Below are positions 35,162-44,192 of a stretch of 64,000 nt of DNA, piece by piece. Within the stretch, counting starts at the first letter, position 1. Each line of letters opens with the position of its first letter. The notes under the pieces were generated by a model. The model made no database searches, had not been told where the DNA came from, and saw nothing but the letters and a program-made list of their open reading frames with translations. The DNA lies in the NCBI RefSeq assembly GCF_000264765.2, contig NZ_CP006664.1, forward strand, positions 186,001-250,000, read 5' to 3'. The position numbers were made by a program, and so were the translations under genes. Source of the DNA: Edwardsiella anguillarum ET080813 (GTDB lineage: Bacteria > Pseudomonadota > Gammaproteobacteria > Enterobacterales > Enterobacteriaceae).

Positions 35162-35722
35162 TTATAAGTAAATGATGCTCATCGTTGCAGTTGCACTAAA
35201 CCGGGCTGCAACCAAATTCGTACCATTTGATTTATAGGGGACAGCAGTGAATGTAAACTGGCCACTCCCAGTGTTGATTCCTTGCAATCCATTAGTTATA
35301 GGAAAACCGTATTTCCCCTGCTCACCGGCACCTATTTTCAATGGAAAGCTACTATTTACTCCGTTTCCTTGATACAACGCAATGCCTAGCGATGCGGCGT
35401 TGGGCCCCGTCGTCTGTAATACGTTACCTCCTGTGCCAGGAAGTTGAGCTCCCATAACACTTATATATGGACGCCCTTGATAATATTCACAATTAACATT
35501 GACCGTTTTGCTCTTCGCATAATTAACCCCATCGATGTTGGGAAGTAAAACACTACCAAAATCAATATTTATTTGAGAGTTGTTATCGTTGATAACACAT
35601 GGTGGTATATAAATCTCACCGCTAACCCGTATATTAATATCTAATGCATGCGCCGATGACACGAATAAAAGTGAGGAAAGCGCCATTCCTACAACCCTAC
35701 GTTTAATAATAATTTTTTTCAT
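35162..35722 (-). CDS. Fimbrial subunit after the FKBP gene, cluster B
   Basis: About 186 residues with signal peptide MKKIIIKRRVVGMALSSLLFVSSAHA. The mature part begins LDINIRVSGEIYIPPCVIND and has one cysteine pair (PPCVIND, VNCEYYQ), ending in FSATATMSIIYL, a pilin-type C-terminal strand. It resembles minor tip or adaptor subunits (PapK/PapE or MrpE/F type). The layout in which a subunit gene follows the adhesin and FKBP genes is unusual. An upstream ATG at 35752 is possible but gives a longer N-region; ATG 35722 has GAGGG before it. Confidence 0.8.
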   Translation of the reverse strand: MKKIIIKRRVVGMALSSLLFVSSAHALDINIRVSGEIYIPPCVINDNNSQINIDFGSVLLPNIDGVNYAKSKTVNVNCEYYQGRPYISVMGAQLPGTGGNVLQTTGPNAASLGIALYQGNGVNSSFPLKIGAGEQGKYGFPITNGLQGINTGSGQFTFTAVPYKSNGTNLVAARFSATATMSIIYL

Positions 35723-35788
35723 CACGACCCTCACGATATAATATAACGCCATCTTTAAATATCAACACACAATTAAATATAAAATAGA

Positions 35789-37072
35789 TTACTTTATATT
35801 TTCAACCCGCAAGGTATAAACCATCGTCGCGCCTGGTGGTACCTTTGGTGCATAACCATCATCGCCATAAGCCATTTCAGAGGGAACAACCAACGTCATC
35901 GAACTGTGATTTTTCATTAACCGTAGTGCCGATTGGAATAATCGCGGATACTCATCCAGAGGTTGAGATATAACGCTGCCTTTAGCATCCATATCCTCGA
36001 TAACCGTACCATCGATTAACTTCTCAGTAACTACAAGGTCAACGACTGAATGCCCATCGCCAATAAGGTCTCCGTCGCCTGAATGATCTATTACATACCA
36101 AAATCCAGATTTATCCTTTTGGACACCTTTACGTTTCTCAAACGATGACAAATAATCGGCCCCGGCCTTTTTATTCACATTAATCATGGACAGCCGCATC
36201 TTATTTACATTCGATTCGATACTTGCCAAGCTGTCAGATAGCATCTTTTCGTTAATTTTAACCTGATGATTAAGAGCGTCACGCACACCTGCCAACAATA
36301 TCCTATTATCAACGTTGATGCCGAGCATAGTTTGTGAGGTTTGGATATCTCGACCAATCATTACCCCACTGGCATAATTTTGCCGAACATCCTCTTTATC
36401 TAAAGATCCTACATTCAGCGTGGGCACATTTTTCATTTCATTCTCGATCAATGATAACGAGGCCTTTAATTCTCGATTATCACTCTCCACCTGCTTTATT
36501 ATGCTGTTCTGACCACCTATTAACTCACCCTGTTTGATCCCCTCTGATTCAAATCGAGAAATAGCCTGTTGCAGTTTCACCAACTCTATTTTATCTAATG
36601 CGGATATATCAGCCAGAGTATTTAATTTCTGTTGAAAATCCTCAGACTGACTCTTTAACTGATTTTGTAAACTATCTAACTGAGTTTTTAATATGTTAGC
36701 GCTTTCTAATTTTTTCGATAACTCTAGCAACTGCTCTTGTTGTGTCTGTTTATCAAGCTGTAACTGCTTTAACTGCCTCTCTAGTATCAGTCGTTGTTGC
36801 CTTACTATATTTGCAGAAAGTAATCCAGAACTTCTACCGGATAACATCGATTGTTCTCCCTGTTTACCCGATCCATGGTCAACTTCATCACCTATTTTAT
36901 CGTTTAATTTATCGATGAGAGAGCTACTTTGCTGTTCCAGATACTGTTGTGCATAACATAATACAGCAGAAGCACCATTATCACTTTCGGCGATACTCAC
37001 TTGGGGGAACAATAATATTAAAACAACCCTTGTGATTATTTTTTGCATATCGCCAAAGAAAAAATCCATCAT
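35789..37072 (-). CDS. Periplasmic coiled-coil FKBP-type peptidyl-prolyl isomerase-like protein in fimbrial operon
   Basis: 427 residues. A hydrophobic signal (MQKIITRVVLILLFPQVSIA within the first 30) is followed by a long Gln/Leu/Lys-rich coiled coil (about 85-215; QLKQLQLDKQTQQEQLLEL), an FKBP_N-like dimerisation region (about 232-300; NYASGVMIGRDIQTSQ) and a C-terminal FKBP domain (about 320-427; LVVPSEMAYGDDGYAPKVPPGATM). FKBP active-site aromatics seem altered: the FD of the usual DGxxFD reads IE (DGTVIEDM), and the GW of VIxGW is missing, so catalysis may be weak and the role mainly chaperone. Mip/FkpA are the nearest familiar relatives. It lies between adhesin and last subunit in the operon. 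Start may be 37072 or 37048. Confidence 0.82.
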   Translation of the reverse strand: MMDFFFGDMQKIITRVVLILLFPQVSIAESDNGASAVLCYAQQYLEQQSSSLIDKLNDKIGDEVDHGSGKQGEQSMLSGRSSGLLSANIVRQQRLILERQLKQLQLDKQTQQEQLLELSKKLESANILKTQLDSLQNQLKSQSEDFQQKLNTLADISALDKIELVKLQQAISRFESEGIKQGELIGGQNSIIKQVESDNRELKASLSLIENEMKNVPTLNVGSLDKEDVRQNYASGVMIGRDIQTSQTMLGINVDNRILLAGVRDALNHQVKINEKMLSDSLASIESNVNKMRLSMINVNKKAGADYLSSFEKRKGVQKDKSGFWYVIDHSGDGDLIGDGHSVVDLVVTEKLIDGTVIEDMDAKGSVISQPLDEYPRLFQSALRLMKNHSSMTLVVPSEMAYGDDGYAPKVPPGATMVYTLRVENIK

Positions 37073-37172
37073 TTCCTCGCAGCTTTAAAATAAAACGCTG
37101 GTGAGTTTAACATTTTTAAAAAATGTGCATCAGCGTATAGTAAAATACGGCGCTCACAAGTTCATCCACTAG

Positions 37173-38180
37173 CTAATTTACAAGGATTGACAAGACAGCA
37201 CTGCCGCTAAATGCTCCCTCTATCGGTGTCCCTTGATTAGGATGATACGTTGATGTAATGGCAAGATTGGTAGAGCCAGAAATCTGCATGGTTTCTCTAT
37301 ACCGCCCGCCGTTAAAAGTTATCTCACAGCTACCGCCATTACCACAACGAGTAAAGTTTTCAGTTCTCCCTGATACAGGATTCGCACCTACGATGGATAC
37401 CGATACAGAGGTTCCGGATGAACAGCTTACATTCAAATTATATGGCCGAGTAATATTCCCTTCTGATGAAGCCGGCGTCATTTGACCATGATTCAGCTGA
37501 ATATCAGAGGTTTGAAAATTACAGCGTGACACCACATCAATAATAACCGGAACAGAACCAATTCTTGTGTTGAAAATCCTATCCAAAAGATTGATCAAGT
37601 CGAACCCTTTAGGCGCTCCATCAGGATATCCTTTATTTTCCTCATAGGCATAACCAAATGGAAGAGAAACAACATAGCGCCCCGGAGTAGCGGTATTTCT
37701 ATTAATAGTAAGGCCTATTTGTAACCTGACTGACGGAGGTACAAAGTTATATGTATCACCAGGCACATGACAACGACTAGCCTGAGACTGCCATACCGCA
37801 GGAACTGCGCCCATATCCCACCAGAATCCTCCCACTGCACCTGCTGAGTTTAAAATTCGAGTCGGTAAAAAAGACAATCCTTGCTGACTCGGTATATTAC
37901 CTACGGCAAGATACCATTTTGTATAGCCATTTATAGTTTCTAATCCCCCGACGCCTGTACATCTCGACCAATCATATATCTGAACGTTATTGTTAACACG
38001 TATGTTTAAATCAGCAATAACAGAAGCAGTATCATCTATTGTATATGGCCCCAACTGATTAACATTCACGGGGACACTAGGTGAAAACACAACGGCCTCA
38101 CGCAAAGCGGCATCAGAGACTTGAGTCGATAAACTATAGAGCATCAAAAAATGCAAAAAAAATATTTTTATTTTTTTCAT
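37173..38180 (-). CDS. Two-domain fimbrial tip adhesin, cluster B
   Basis: About 335 residues: signal peptide MKKIKIFFLHFLMLYSLSTQVSDA, an N-terminal domain of about 190 residues with two cysteines (WSRCTGVGG, ASRCHVPGD) and a C-terminal pilin-like domain from about 215 with SRCNFQTSDIQLNHG, NVSCSSGT, and FTRCGNGGSCEITF, ending SGSAVLSILVN. Length, Cys pattern and operon place are those of PapG/MrpH-type adhesins. The ligand cannot be read from sequence. The ATG at 38180 follows GGGGG; a 7-bp repeat lies 33-60 nt upstream. The next gene encodes the FKBP-like protein. Confidence 0.8.
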   Translation of the reverse strand: MKKIKIFFLHFLMLYSLSTQVSDAALREAVVFSPSVPVNVNQLGPYTIDDTASVIADLNIRVNNNVQIYDWSRCTGVGGLETINGYTKWYLAVGNIPSQQGLSFLPTRILNSAGAVGGFWWDMGAVPAVWQSQASRCHVPGDTYNFVPPSVRLQIGLTINRNTATPGRYVVSLPFGYAYEENKGYPDGAPKGFDLINLLDRIFNTRIGSVPVIIDVVSRCNFQTSDIQLNHGQMTPASSEGNITRPYNLNVSCSSGTSVSVSIVGANPVSGRTENFTRCGNGGSCEITFNGGRYRETMQISGSTNLAITSTYHPNQGTPIEGAFSGSAVLSILVN

Positions 38181-38212
38181 AAGGCCCCCAACCAATTAAA
38201 CACTTACACTCT

Positions 38213-38240
38213 AAAGCACAAAGTACAAAGTACAAAGTAC
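38213..38240. repeat. Tandem 7-bp repeat upstream of the cluster B adhesin
   Basis: AAAGTAC occurs three times exactly (38220-38240), after a variant copy AAAGCAC (38213-38219). It lies in the 111-bp gap between a minor subunit gene and the adhesin gene, within the likely leader of the adhesin message. Copy number could change by slippage. Confidence 0.8.
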
Positions 38241-38291
38241 ATGCCAAATCATAAAATAATGTTATTGGCATGAGATAAAAACATAATGACG

Positions 38292-38882
38292 TTACTCATA
38301 AAAAAGTTCAAACCCTGCTACGGATGAGTAATCACCAGGAGAAACGTTTTTTTGCCTCACGGCGTCAGGCGTCGCCTGGACAAAAGCCTTAAAATTCAAC
38401 AATATTGTATTTTCATCAATACGATTCCCTTGCTGGTGGTTATGCGCATCACCAAGCTTCAGTAGCATTTTCCCATCCGTATCTAATATGCCAATGGCGA
38501 GCCTACCCTGATTAACTCCATTAACTCTTAGGAAGTAATCTGCTTGACCCAGCATATTCGGTTCTCTCGTCCCGCTGAATTTTAGCTTTACCACACGCGC
38601 AATAGATGCCGTATTACAGTTAATCAATTTTATACTAAACCCGGTCGCCGGCCCATTTCCAGGAGAGACCCAAAAATCGCGCACTGGACGAGTTAAAAAA
38701 CCCACCTCTTGAACCAAGCTTTCTTGACTAATTTCACACGGACGCTCCAGTAGCTCTCCGGAGAAGTTCATATCCACCGCATTGACAGGGGCGGTCCCAG
38801 CTAAGAGCAGTACAATGCTAATACTATAAAAAACGCCACGAACTCTCTTTATCTGCAGCATCGGTTGCGATAGCCTATTCAT
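38292..38882 (-). CDS. Minor fimbrial subunit 2, cluster B
   Basis: 196 residues with a signal peptide ending VLLLAGTAPVNA and a mature start VDMNFSGELLERPCEISQES. One cysteine pair (RPCEIS, LINCNTA) and the end YSSVAGFELFYE are pilin features; it resembles MrpF/MrpG and PapF-type adaptors. The start ATG overlaps the stop of the upstream subunit by 8 nt (GAT TAT GAA TAG), so translation is coupled. An internal ATG eight codons later is also possible. The same 8-nt overlap between two subunit genes occurs in cluster C. Confidence 0.82.
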   Translation of the reverse strand: MNRLSQPMLQIKRVRGVFYSISIVLLLAGTAPVNAVDMNFSGELLERPCEISQESLVQEVGFLTRPVRDFWVSPGNGPATGFSIKLINCNTASIARVVKLKFSGTREPNMLGQADYFLRVNGVNQGRLAIGILDTDGKMLLKLGDAHNHQQGNRIDENTILLNFKAFVQATPDAVRQKNVSPGDYSSVAGFELFYE

Positions 38883-39480
38883 AATCTAATCTCAACTGTA
38901 CTAACCTTGTCGGTGCGCGCGGACTGATAAAAGGCTGCGCAGGTTGACTACCCGTTTTAGATGTCAGCAATGCTTCTCTTGTATGGGTCAAAGCCTGTCG
39001 CTGTGTAATAGTCAAAAAATAGGTTAGCTGATTGGCACCACCGTGCATCCATATGCGCCCCTTTCCTATTGTCTGTAGCTCAGGGGACCATGCATTACCA
39101 TCGTCTCCGCTCAACAGCGCACTGTGTAATACCAGCGTGGAGTTTACTCCTGCAACAGACCCTGCTGAGACAACGCCTCCACCCTCGCCGCATCCCAGCA
39201 AATTTAGCACTAGGGGATAACGCTCTGTTAGACCTTGCGCCACGCGGTTTAATGGCAGTATCACCTCATTCGTTGCCAGTACACAGGGCGAAGAGAGTAA
39301 CGCACCATAGACGATCAATTCTCCCGTTCGCCCATTTTGCTCATTGATCCATTGATGACGTGACTCATCCGGTATAAAAAAATCATTATGCGTAACTACT
39401 TCATCTGCATGTAGTACCCGATTCATACTGAGCGTCAGTAGCATGGCAACGGCAGCTAAAGCTATTGTCACTTTTTTCAT
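38875..39480 (-). CDS. Minor fimbrial subunit 1, cluster B
   Basis: 201 residues: signal peptide MKKVTIALAAVAMLLTLSMN and mature part starting near ADEVVTHNDFF. It has a cysteine pair (SSPCVLAT, NLLGCGEG) and ends in TRLVQLRLDYE, a pilin-type C-terminal strand. The domain carries an extra N-terminal extension of about 25 residues before the strand (TGELIVYGALL), like MrpE or PapJ-type proteins placed after the chaperone. It is 30 bp downstream of the chaperone gene and overlaps the next subunit gene. Confidence 0.8.
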   Translation of the reverse strand: MKKVTIALAAVAMLLTLSMNRVLHADEVVTHNDFFIPDESRHQWINEQNGRTGELIVYGALLSSPCVLATNEVILPLNRVAQGLTERYPLVLNLLGCGEGGGVVSAGSVAGVNSTLVLHSALLSGDDGNAWSPELQTIGKGRIWMHGGANQLTYFLTITQRQALTHTREALLTSKTGSQPAQPFISPRAPTRLVQLRLDYE

Positions 39481-39510
39481 TGGCTACTCTCTCCATTACT
39501 ACTGCTATGA

Positions 39511-40242
39511 CTATTTCTTCAGCGCACTGCAGCGATCACCCGTACATACAAACTGCAAAACAGGACGACCACCATAATCATTGATATAACTCAAATAAGG
39601 AGTTGTATAGCTACCTGACTTTACCGTCCGTGATGATTTTGGTGCCAGCATTACCGCTTCAAAGTCGCCATCCTGCGCCTGTTTTGCATTAGCGCCAAGA
39701 CCAATAACTGTCACATAATATGGCGATGGATTATCAATAAGGTAACCACCTGAAACCTTATTTAAGACCAGTTGATCCTGCCAGACTGCATTGGGCTGAG
39801 TAGCTATCGCCTTAGGCCGATAAAACAGTTTTATTTTAGTCTGTAAGGCTATCTGCAACACATTTGCCTTTTCACTTCTTGGTGGAATCTCGCGCAAGTT
39901 AAAGTAGAATAAAGACTCCCGATCCTGCGGTAAACTGCTAATTTCCGCTGTTGATGCTATTCGCACCATACTTTTAGCACCGGGTTCCAAACGCTGTACT
40001 GGCGGCGTAACAATAAGCGGTCCTGTCGTGATCTTCTCTTGTTTATCATTCTCCAACCAAGCTTGAGCCAAATATGGCAACTGTTTATTGTCATTAGCAA
40101 TATTAAGCGTCATCGAGCGTTCACCGCCATTAAAAATGGCTCTGGTTCGATCTAGAGATATTGCAGCCTGTGACAACGGAGAAAAGCTAAGACACGCTAT
40201 CACCATTACCGTTTTATTCATCGCGCGACTTAATTTAAACAT
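39511..40242 (-). CDS. Periplasmic fimbrial chaperone, cluster B
   Basis: 243 residues with signal peptide (MNKTVMVIACLSFSPLSQAA). The mature start ISLDRTRAIFNGGERSMTLNI contains the conserved first-strand arginine of PapD-like chaperones. The family signature LPQDRESLFYFNLREIPP and the strand KIKLFYRPKAI are present. A C-terminal cysteine pair (LQFVCTGDRCSAL) is a feature of PapD-type proteins. Two in-frame starts exist (40242 and 40221); neither has a strong ribosome binding site. It lies between usher and subunit genes and is clearly related to the cluster C chaperone (61496-62248). Confidence 0.93.
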   Translation of the reverse strand: MFKLSRAMNKTVMVIACLSFSPLSQAAISLDRTRAIFNGGERSMTLNIANDNKQLPYLAQAWLENDKQEKITTGPLIVTPPVQRLEPGAKSMVRIASTAEISSLPQDRESLFYFNLREIPPRSEKANVLQIALQTKIKLFYRPKAIATQPNAVWQDQLVLNKVSGGYLIDNPSPYYVTVIGLGANAKQAQDGDFEAVMLAPKSSRTVKSGSYTTPYLSYINDYGGRPVLQFVCTGDRCSALKK

Positions 40243-40347
40243 ATGTTAATTTGATTCCTATATTTATGGAAACTGGTATCTGCTCTTAAGAAAAATCGAA
40301 TGCTGTGTGTTTTATTTAAAATGAGGCATGCAGTGAAAAACTGCCTC

Positions 40348-42897
40348 TTATTTTATTTCTCCCGGCACCCGACAAGGCAATAATAATTGTTGTTCAGACT
40401 TAATTTTCTCAGGTACCTGACTAACACAATGAACCTGTTCACCCCATCCAACATTAATTTTCTCTCCAGCGACAACGCCGCTTAGCCATGCCAAGCCGGC
40501 ATCGCCAACCATGCCAAGTTCACGCCCTTGTGCATTAGTGACACTGGCACCAAAAGGCGGCACCGTATTATCAGCCAAACGCAATACAACAAATAAACGC
40601 GCACCTTTTAGCACTTCAAACTTACGATAACCAATTGCCCCCTCAGTCAATACCGACTCAACAACTGAGCGAGTTGCCTCCATATCCTCCGGCAATTTAT
40701 TTAAGTCAACAGATGTCGTATTTCTGTAATAGCTATTCACATCCGTAACAACCCCAATCCCCCAGCGGTTGGTAAACACGCGTCCGCCGTCTATGGGCAC
40801 CCCACCAATACCATCGGTATCGACTAATAGTCGGGTGCCACCATTCACGCCCCCGGCATGCAGCGCGATCCCTTTCGTCGTTAATGTCGCACCGCCTGAA
40901 GCATTTAACCCAAAGGAAGTATAACCACGCTGTAGCGTTGAGAAATTGGCAGATAAATTAGCCAACGGACTGCTGTGATTATAATAGCCACTGACCTGCC
41001 CCTGATTCCCCTGATTATCTCCAGTACTCAAACCGGCACTCACGTTGTAACTGTCCAGTCCCCCATTGAGGGAGTCACTATAACCTGCGGTCTGAGTATA
41101 TCGGCCAGCACTCATGTTACCACTATAGCTGACAGTACCGTTATTCCATGGAATAGAAAGGCGCATAAAAATAGAATCATTATAAGCATCATTCGCCCCA
41201 GGAATATCACTGTTACGAGAGTATCTAGCGCGTGACGCAGAAATACCTGCAGATATATTTTTAATCCCGAAGACATCAAAGTAATTATTCAAAGATACTG
41301 AATAGTTATCTGACGAGCGTTGATCCCAATATGTTTGATAACTGTATTGCACCCCAATAGAGGTATTCCAATCATCAAAAGATTTATTCAAAGAAACGGT
41401 ATACAGCTCCTTCTCTCGACCACGCAAGTTATTTCTATAGCGAGCATCGAGATATTGCTCCATCGTCATATAATTTCGCTCGGAGAATCGATAACCGGCG
41501 AAAGTGATATCTGCATTAGCTTCATCAAAGCGTTTAGAGTAACTCAGCCGCCAAGACTTCCCTTGCTTGGTACCAATCCCAGGCAGGTTGGCCACGGATT
41601 GAGTAACATCCACCGCGAGAGTACCCAGCTGGTATAAATCGCGACCAGCCCCCAGGGCCAAAGCATTATATTCCCCGGCAGCTACTGCCCCACCATAGAG
41701 TGACCAGGTATTATTGATCCCCCATGAAGCCTCTCCTGCCATAAACAGCGGGCCTTCCGTCGTATGATTACCATTGCGAGAACGACCTGAGAATAACTTG
41801 TAGCGAATTTGACCTGGACGCGTCAGATAAGGTACAGATGCCGTATCAACCTGAAACGTTTTCTTCTGGCCATTCTGCTCAATAATCTCTACATTTAAAC
41901 GCCCACGTACAGAGCTGTCTAAGTCCTGGATAGTAAACGGACCCGCAGGAACCGTAGAGTCATATAAAATACGTCCTTGCTGGGATACAACTACCCGGGC
42001 ATTGGTATCTGCGATGCCCGAGATCTGCGGCGCATATCCACGCAGTTTCGGCGGTAGCATGCGATCATCGCTTTCGAGGCTAGTACCAAGATAGCGCCAG
42101 GCGTTGAAGATATCTGAATTGGTATAATTCTCGCCCAATGTCAACTTAGCACGCCAGCGTGGAATCGCCCGATACATATAGAAGCGGTTCCAATCAAACT
42201 GGGTATCGCTGCCCTGGCCGCTGCCTGAAATATGATTCACTGCACCCTGATAGTCAGCGCGCATACGCCACGAGGCTAAGTTTGCCCCTATGGTACCGTT
42301 ATAGTTGACTGACTGGGATTGTCTCCCCTGATGAGGATTATTGGCCGTAGCGCTAATATTGTAATCCAGCAATAAGCCAGGGATTCCGTTATCCCAACGC
42401 GATGGCGGCAGCCAGGAGGCATCCGAGTACTCCATCCAAGCCTGTGGCATATTAATCGCCAAAATACCATTGGATAAATCAGGGCGAAGCGTAACGCCTT
42501 TTAGCGCAGTTAAATCTGCACACTTTCCATCATCCCAGTAAGTCACTTTCTCCAGAGAAGACGCGGTCAACCCTATCAACGTCACCATCTGTGGTGTCAG
42601 GCAGGCCTGCGGTAAAGCTTGTTCGCCATTTCGCGGAGCCGGACCTGTTTGATCCAAAAAAGAGACTGGCAGTGATGAAGGACTAATCGCTTGTCCATTA
42701 ACCATAACCTGCATCTGGTACTGCCCAGGCATGATGTATCCGGCTTGAGAAAATCTTGAAAAATCAATATTTTTCTTATCTGCTGCATCTAATACATCAG
42801 TATTAAAATCCACGGCGTAAGCGCTTCCTGCCCAAAGTGACAGCAAAACGGATACCGCAATTTTACTAATCGTGAACTGCTTATTATTTTTCATCAT
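40348..42897 (-). CDS. Outer-membrane fimbrial usher, cluster B
   Basis: 849 residues. After the signal peptide (about 28 residues, ending SAYA) the mature start VDFNTDVLDAADKKNIDFSRF is typical of usher N-terminal domains. The VPAGPFTIQDL motif, the plug-region start LTRPGQIRYKLFSGR and a C-terminal cysteine pair (VHCVSQ, LLPCRVP) are all present, so it looks complete. It forms the outer-membrane assembly pore. It is clearly homologous to the partial usher of cluster C. The gene sits between the PapH-like subunit and the chaperone gene, the pap/mrp order. Two adjacent ATG codons are possible starts. Confidence 0.94.
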   Translation of the reverse strand: MMKNNKQFTISKIAVSVLLSLWAGSAYAVDFNTDVLDAADKKNIDFSRFSQAGYIMPGQYQMQVMVNGQAISPSSLPVSFLDQTGPAPRNGEQALPQACLTPQMVTLIGLTASSLEKVTYWDDGKCADLTALKGVTLRPDLSNGILAINMPQAWMEYSDASWLPPSRWDNGIPGLLLDYNISATANNPHQGRQSQSVNYNGTIGANLASWRMRADYQGAVNHISGSGQGSDTQFDWNRFYMYRAIPRWRAKLTLGENYTNSDIFNAWRYLGTSLESDDRMLPPKLRGYAPQISGIADTNARVVVSQQGRILYDSTVPAGPFTIQDLDSSVRGRLNVEIIEQNGQKKTFQVDTASVPYLTRPGQIRYKLFSGRSRNGNHTTEGPLFMAGEASWGINNTWSLYGGAVAAGEYNALALGAGRDLYQLGTLAVDVTQSVANLPGIGTKQGKSWRLSYSKRFDEANADITFAGYRFSERNYMTMEQYLDARYRNNLRGREKELYTVSLNKSFDDWNTSIGVQYSYQTYWDQRSSDNYSVSLNNYFDVFGIKNISAGISASRARYSRNSDIPGANDAYNDSIFMRLSIPWNNGTVSYSGNMSAGRYTQTAGYSDSLNGGLDSYNVSAGLSTGDNQGNQGQVSGYYNHSSPLANLSANFSTLQRGYTSFGLNASGGATLTTKGIALHAGGVNGGTRLLVDTDGIGGVPIDGGRVFTNRWGIGVVTDVNSYYRNTTSVDLNKLPEDMEATRSVVESVLTEGAIGYRKFEVLKGARLFVVLRLADNTVPPFGASVTNAQGRELGMVGDAGLAWLSGVVAGEKINVGWGEQVHCVSQVPEKIKSEQQLLLPCRVPGEIK

Positions 42898-43007
42898 TCA
42901 CTCATTACACTGATATTCGGCAGACAAATGGACTCGCTAAATTAAAGCGGATTATGATTTAAATTTAATTTACAAGATAAAATATAATTGTAAAAATCCC
43001 CTTATTT

Positions 43008-43610
43008 TTATTCGTAATCAACCTTAAACCTTAACACAGCATAATAGTCCCCAGCCTGCAATGGCTTTCCATTTCGAACCAGGCGCAATGTATAATCCAA
43101 GCTTTGCTCATTTCCATTTAATAACATAGGATGCATCACCTCACCAGATTTAGCCAGATATCCACTACTATCCGCTATCTGTAAATTAATACCCTGCGCC
43201 TGACCGATGACAGAAAACTTATCGCGACTCTCACCTTCCCGTCCGCTAAACGTTACCCGAATCCTACTACCGATAAATATGTTACTACCGCTGCCAGCTA
43301 GCTCACAGTTGCGTAAGCGCAAACGAAATTTTTTTTCTGGACCGCTAAACGTATCCTGTAGCTCTCGAACAGGCGTATCCCCCATATAGATAGCCTGATA
43401 CGTATCCTCCATCGCCAGGCTACAGGCAGGAGCAATAACTTGACCCGAGAAGTGGGCTCGTCCATGCCACCATACATCGCGTTCTCCCCAATACTCTGGC
43501 AATGACATTCCTGGCGCCGGAAAGACAGCGGATGTACCGGCTTGAGCATTAATACAGCTCAGGATAAAACCTAAGAATACAATCGCTCTTTTCATAATAA
43601 ATAATGCCAT
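43008..43610 (-). CDS. PapH/MrpB-like fimbrial anchor subunit, cluster B
   Basis: 200 residues with signal peptide MKRAIVFLGFILSCINAQA (start at 43595 or 43610). A Trp-rich N-terminal extension (PEYWGERDVWWHGRAHFSG) precedes the pilin domain with cysteines in IAPACSLAM and LRNCELAG and a C-terminal end LRFKVDYE. This extension and the place between major pilin and usher match PapH/MrpB, subunits that end pilus growth and anchor it in the cell wall because they cannot accept a further donor strand. That role is inferred from place and overall form. Confidence 0.78.
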   Translation of the reverse strand: MALFIMKRAIVFLGFILSCINAQAGTSAVFPAPGMSLPEYWGERDVWWHGRAHFSGQVIAPACSLAMEDTYQAIYMGDTPVRELQDTFSGPEKKFRLRLRNCELAGSGSNIFIGSRIRVTFSGREGESRDKFSVIGQAQGINLQIADSSGYLAKSGEVMHPMLLNGNEQSLDYTLRLVRNGKPLQAGDYYAVLRFKVDYE

Positions 43611-43622
43611 ATCTATCGAGGT

Positions 43623-43656
43623 AGCTATCAGGCAGCGATATCGCCGCCTGATAGCT
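43623..43656 (-). other. Long hairpin between major pilin and PapH-like gene, cluster B
   Basis: AGCTATCAGGC (43623-43633) and GCCTGATAGCT (43646-43656) form a perfect 11-bp stem; the 12-nt centre contains the self-complementary GCGATATCGC. In the sense of the operon there is no T-run after it, so it probably stabilises the pilin message or partly stops transcription. The T-run lies before the hairpin on that strand. Confidence 0.65.
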
Positions 43657-43664
43657 AAAAAACA

Positions 43665-44192
43665 TTATTGGTAGGTAATATTAAAGTTAGCCACGGATGC
43701 AAAGTCACCCTCAGCCAATGTACCACCCGTAGCACTTTTAACCCATGCAGAATAACGCAGAATATTATCGCCAACCTTCAGTTTTTGTGCAGATCCAGCA
43801 TTACCAAATGAGACTAAGCTGCCATCCTCACTAGAAATAACAATGGCCGTACCCGTTGAGCCCGTCGTTCCTAACTCGGTAGGCGCGCCGGTAATAGTAA
43901 CGCCAGTAAATGTTACCTTGGCACTACCCGTCTGAGCCAGCGCGGTCGCATCGCAACCAACCAGTTTAATATCAATATTCTTCTTCACGGAAATGCCACC
44001 CGCCTCAAGATGGCTCTTCGAGATCTGACCAAAATCAATCGATTGATCGGCAGATTCCGGAGCAATACCACATGGCGCGGTAATTACAGTACCACTAAAA
44101 TTCACAACCCCTTGCCCACTCGCAGCTTGGCTACCAAACGTTACCAGTGCGATGGTCATAGCTCCAGCTGCTTTAAAAAACAACGTTTTCAT
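43665..44192 (-). CDS. Fimbrial major subunit, cluster B
   Basis: About 175 residues. Signal peptide MKTLFFKAAGAMTIALVTFG ends near SQA, and the mature part starts ASGQGVVNFSGTVITAPCGI. One cysteine pair (APCGIAPE, LVGCDATA), DQSIDFGQISKSHL and the end DFASVANFNITYQ are typical of PapA/MrpA-type major pilins. It is the promoter-proximal gene of the minus-strand operon. ATG 44192 is preferred over 44201 because AAGGA is then at proper distance. Confidence 0.88.
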   Translation of the reverse strand: MKTLFFKAAGAMTIALVTFGSQAASGQGVVNFSGTVITAPCGIAPESADQSIDFGQISKSHLEAGGISVKKNIDIKLVGCDATALAQTGSAKVTFTGVTITGAPTELGTTGSTGTAIVISSEDGSLVSFGNAGSAQKLKVGDNILRYSAWVKSATGGTLAEGDFASVANFNITYQ

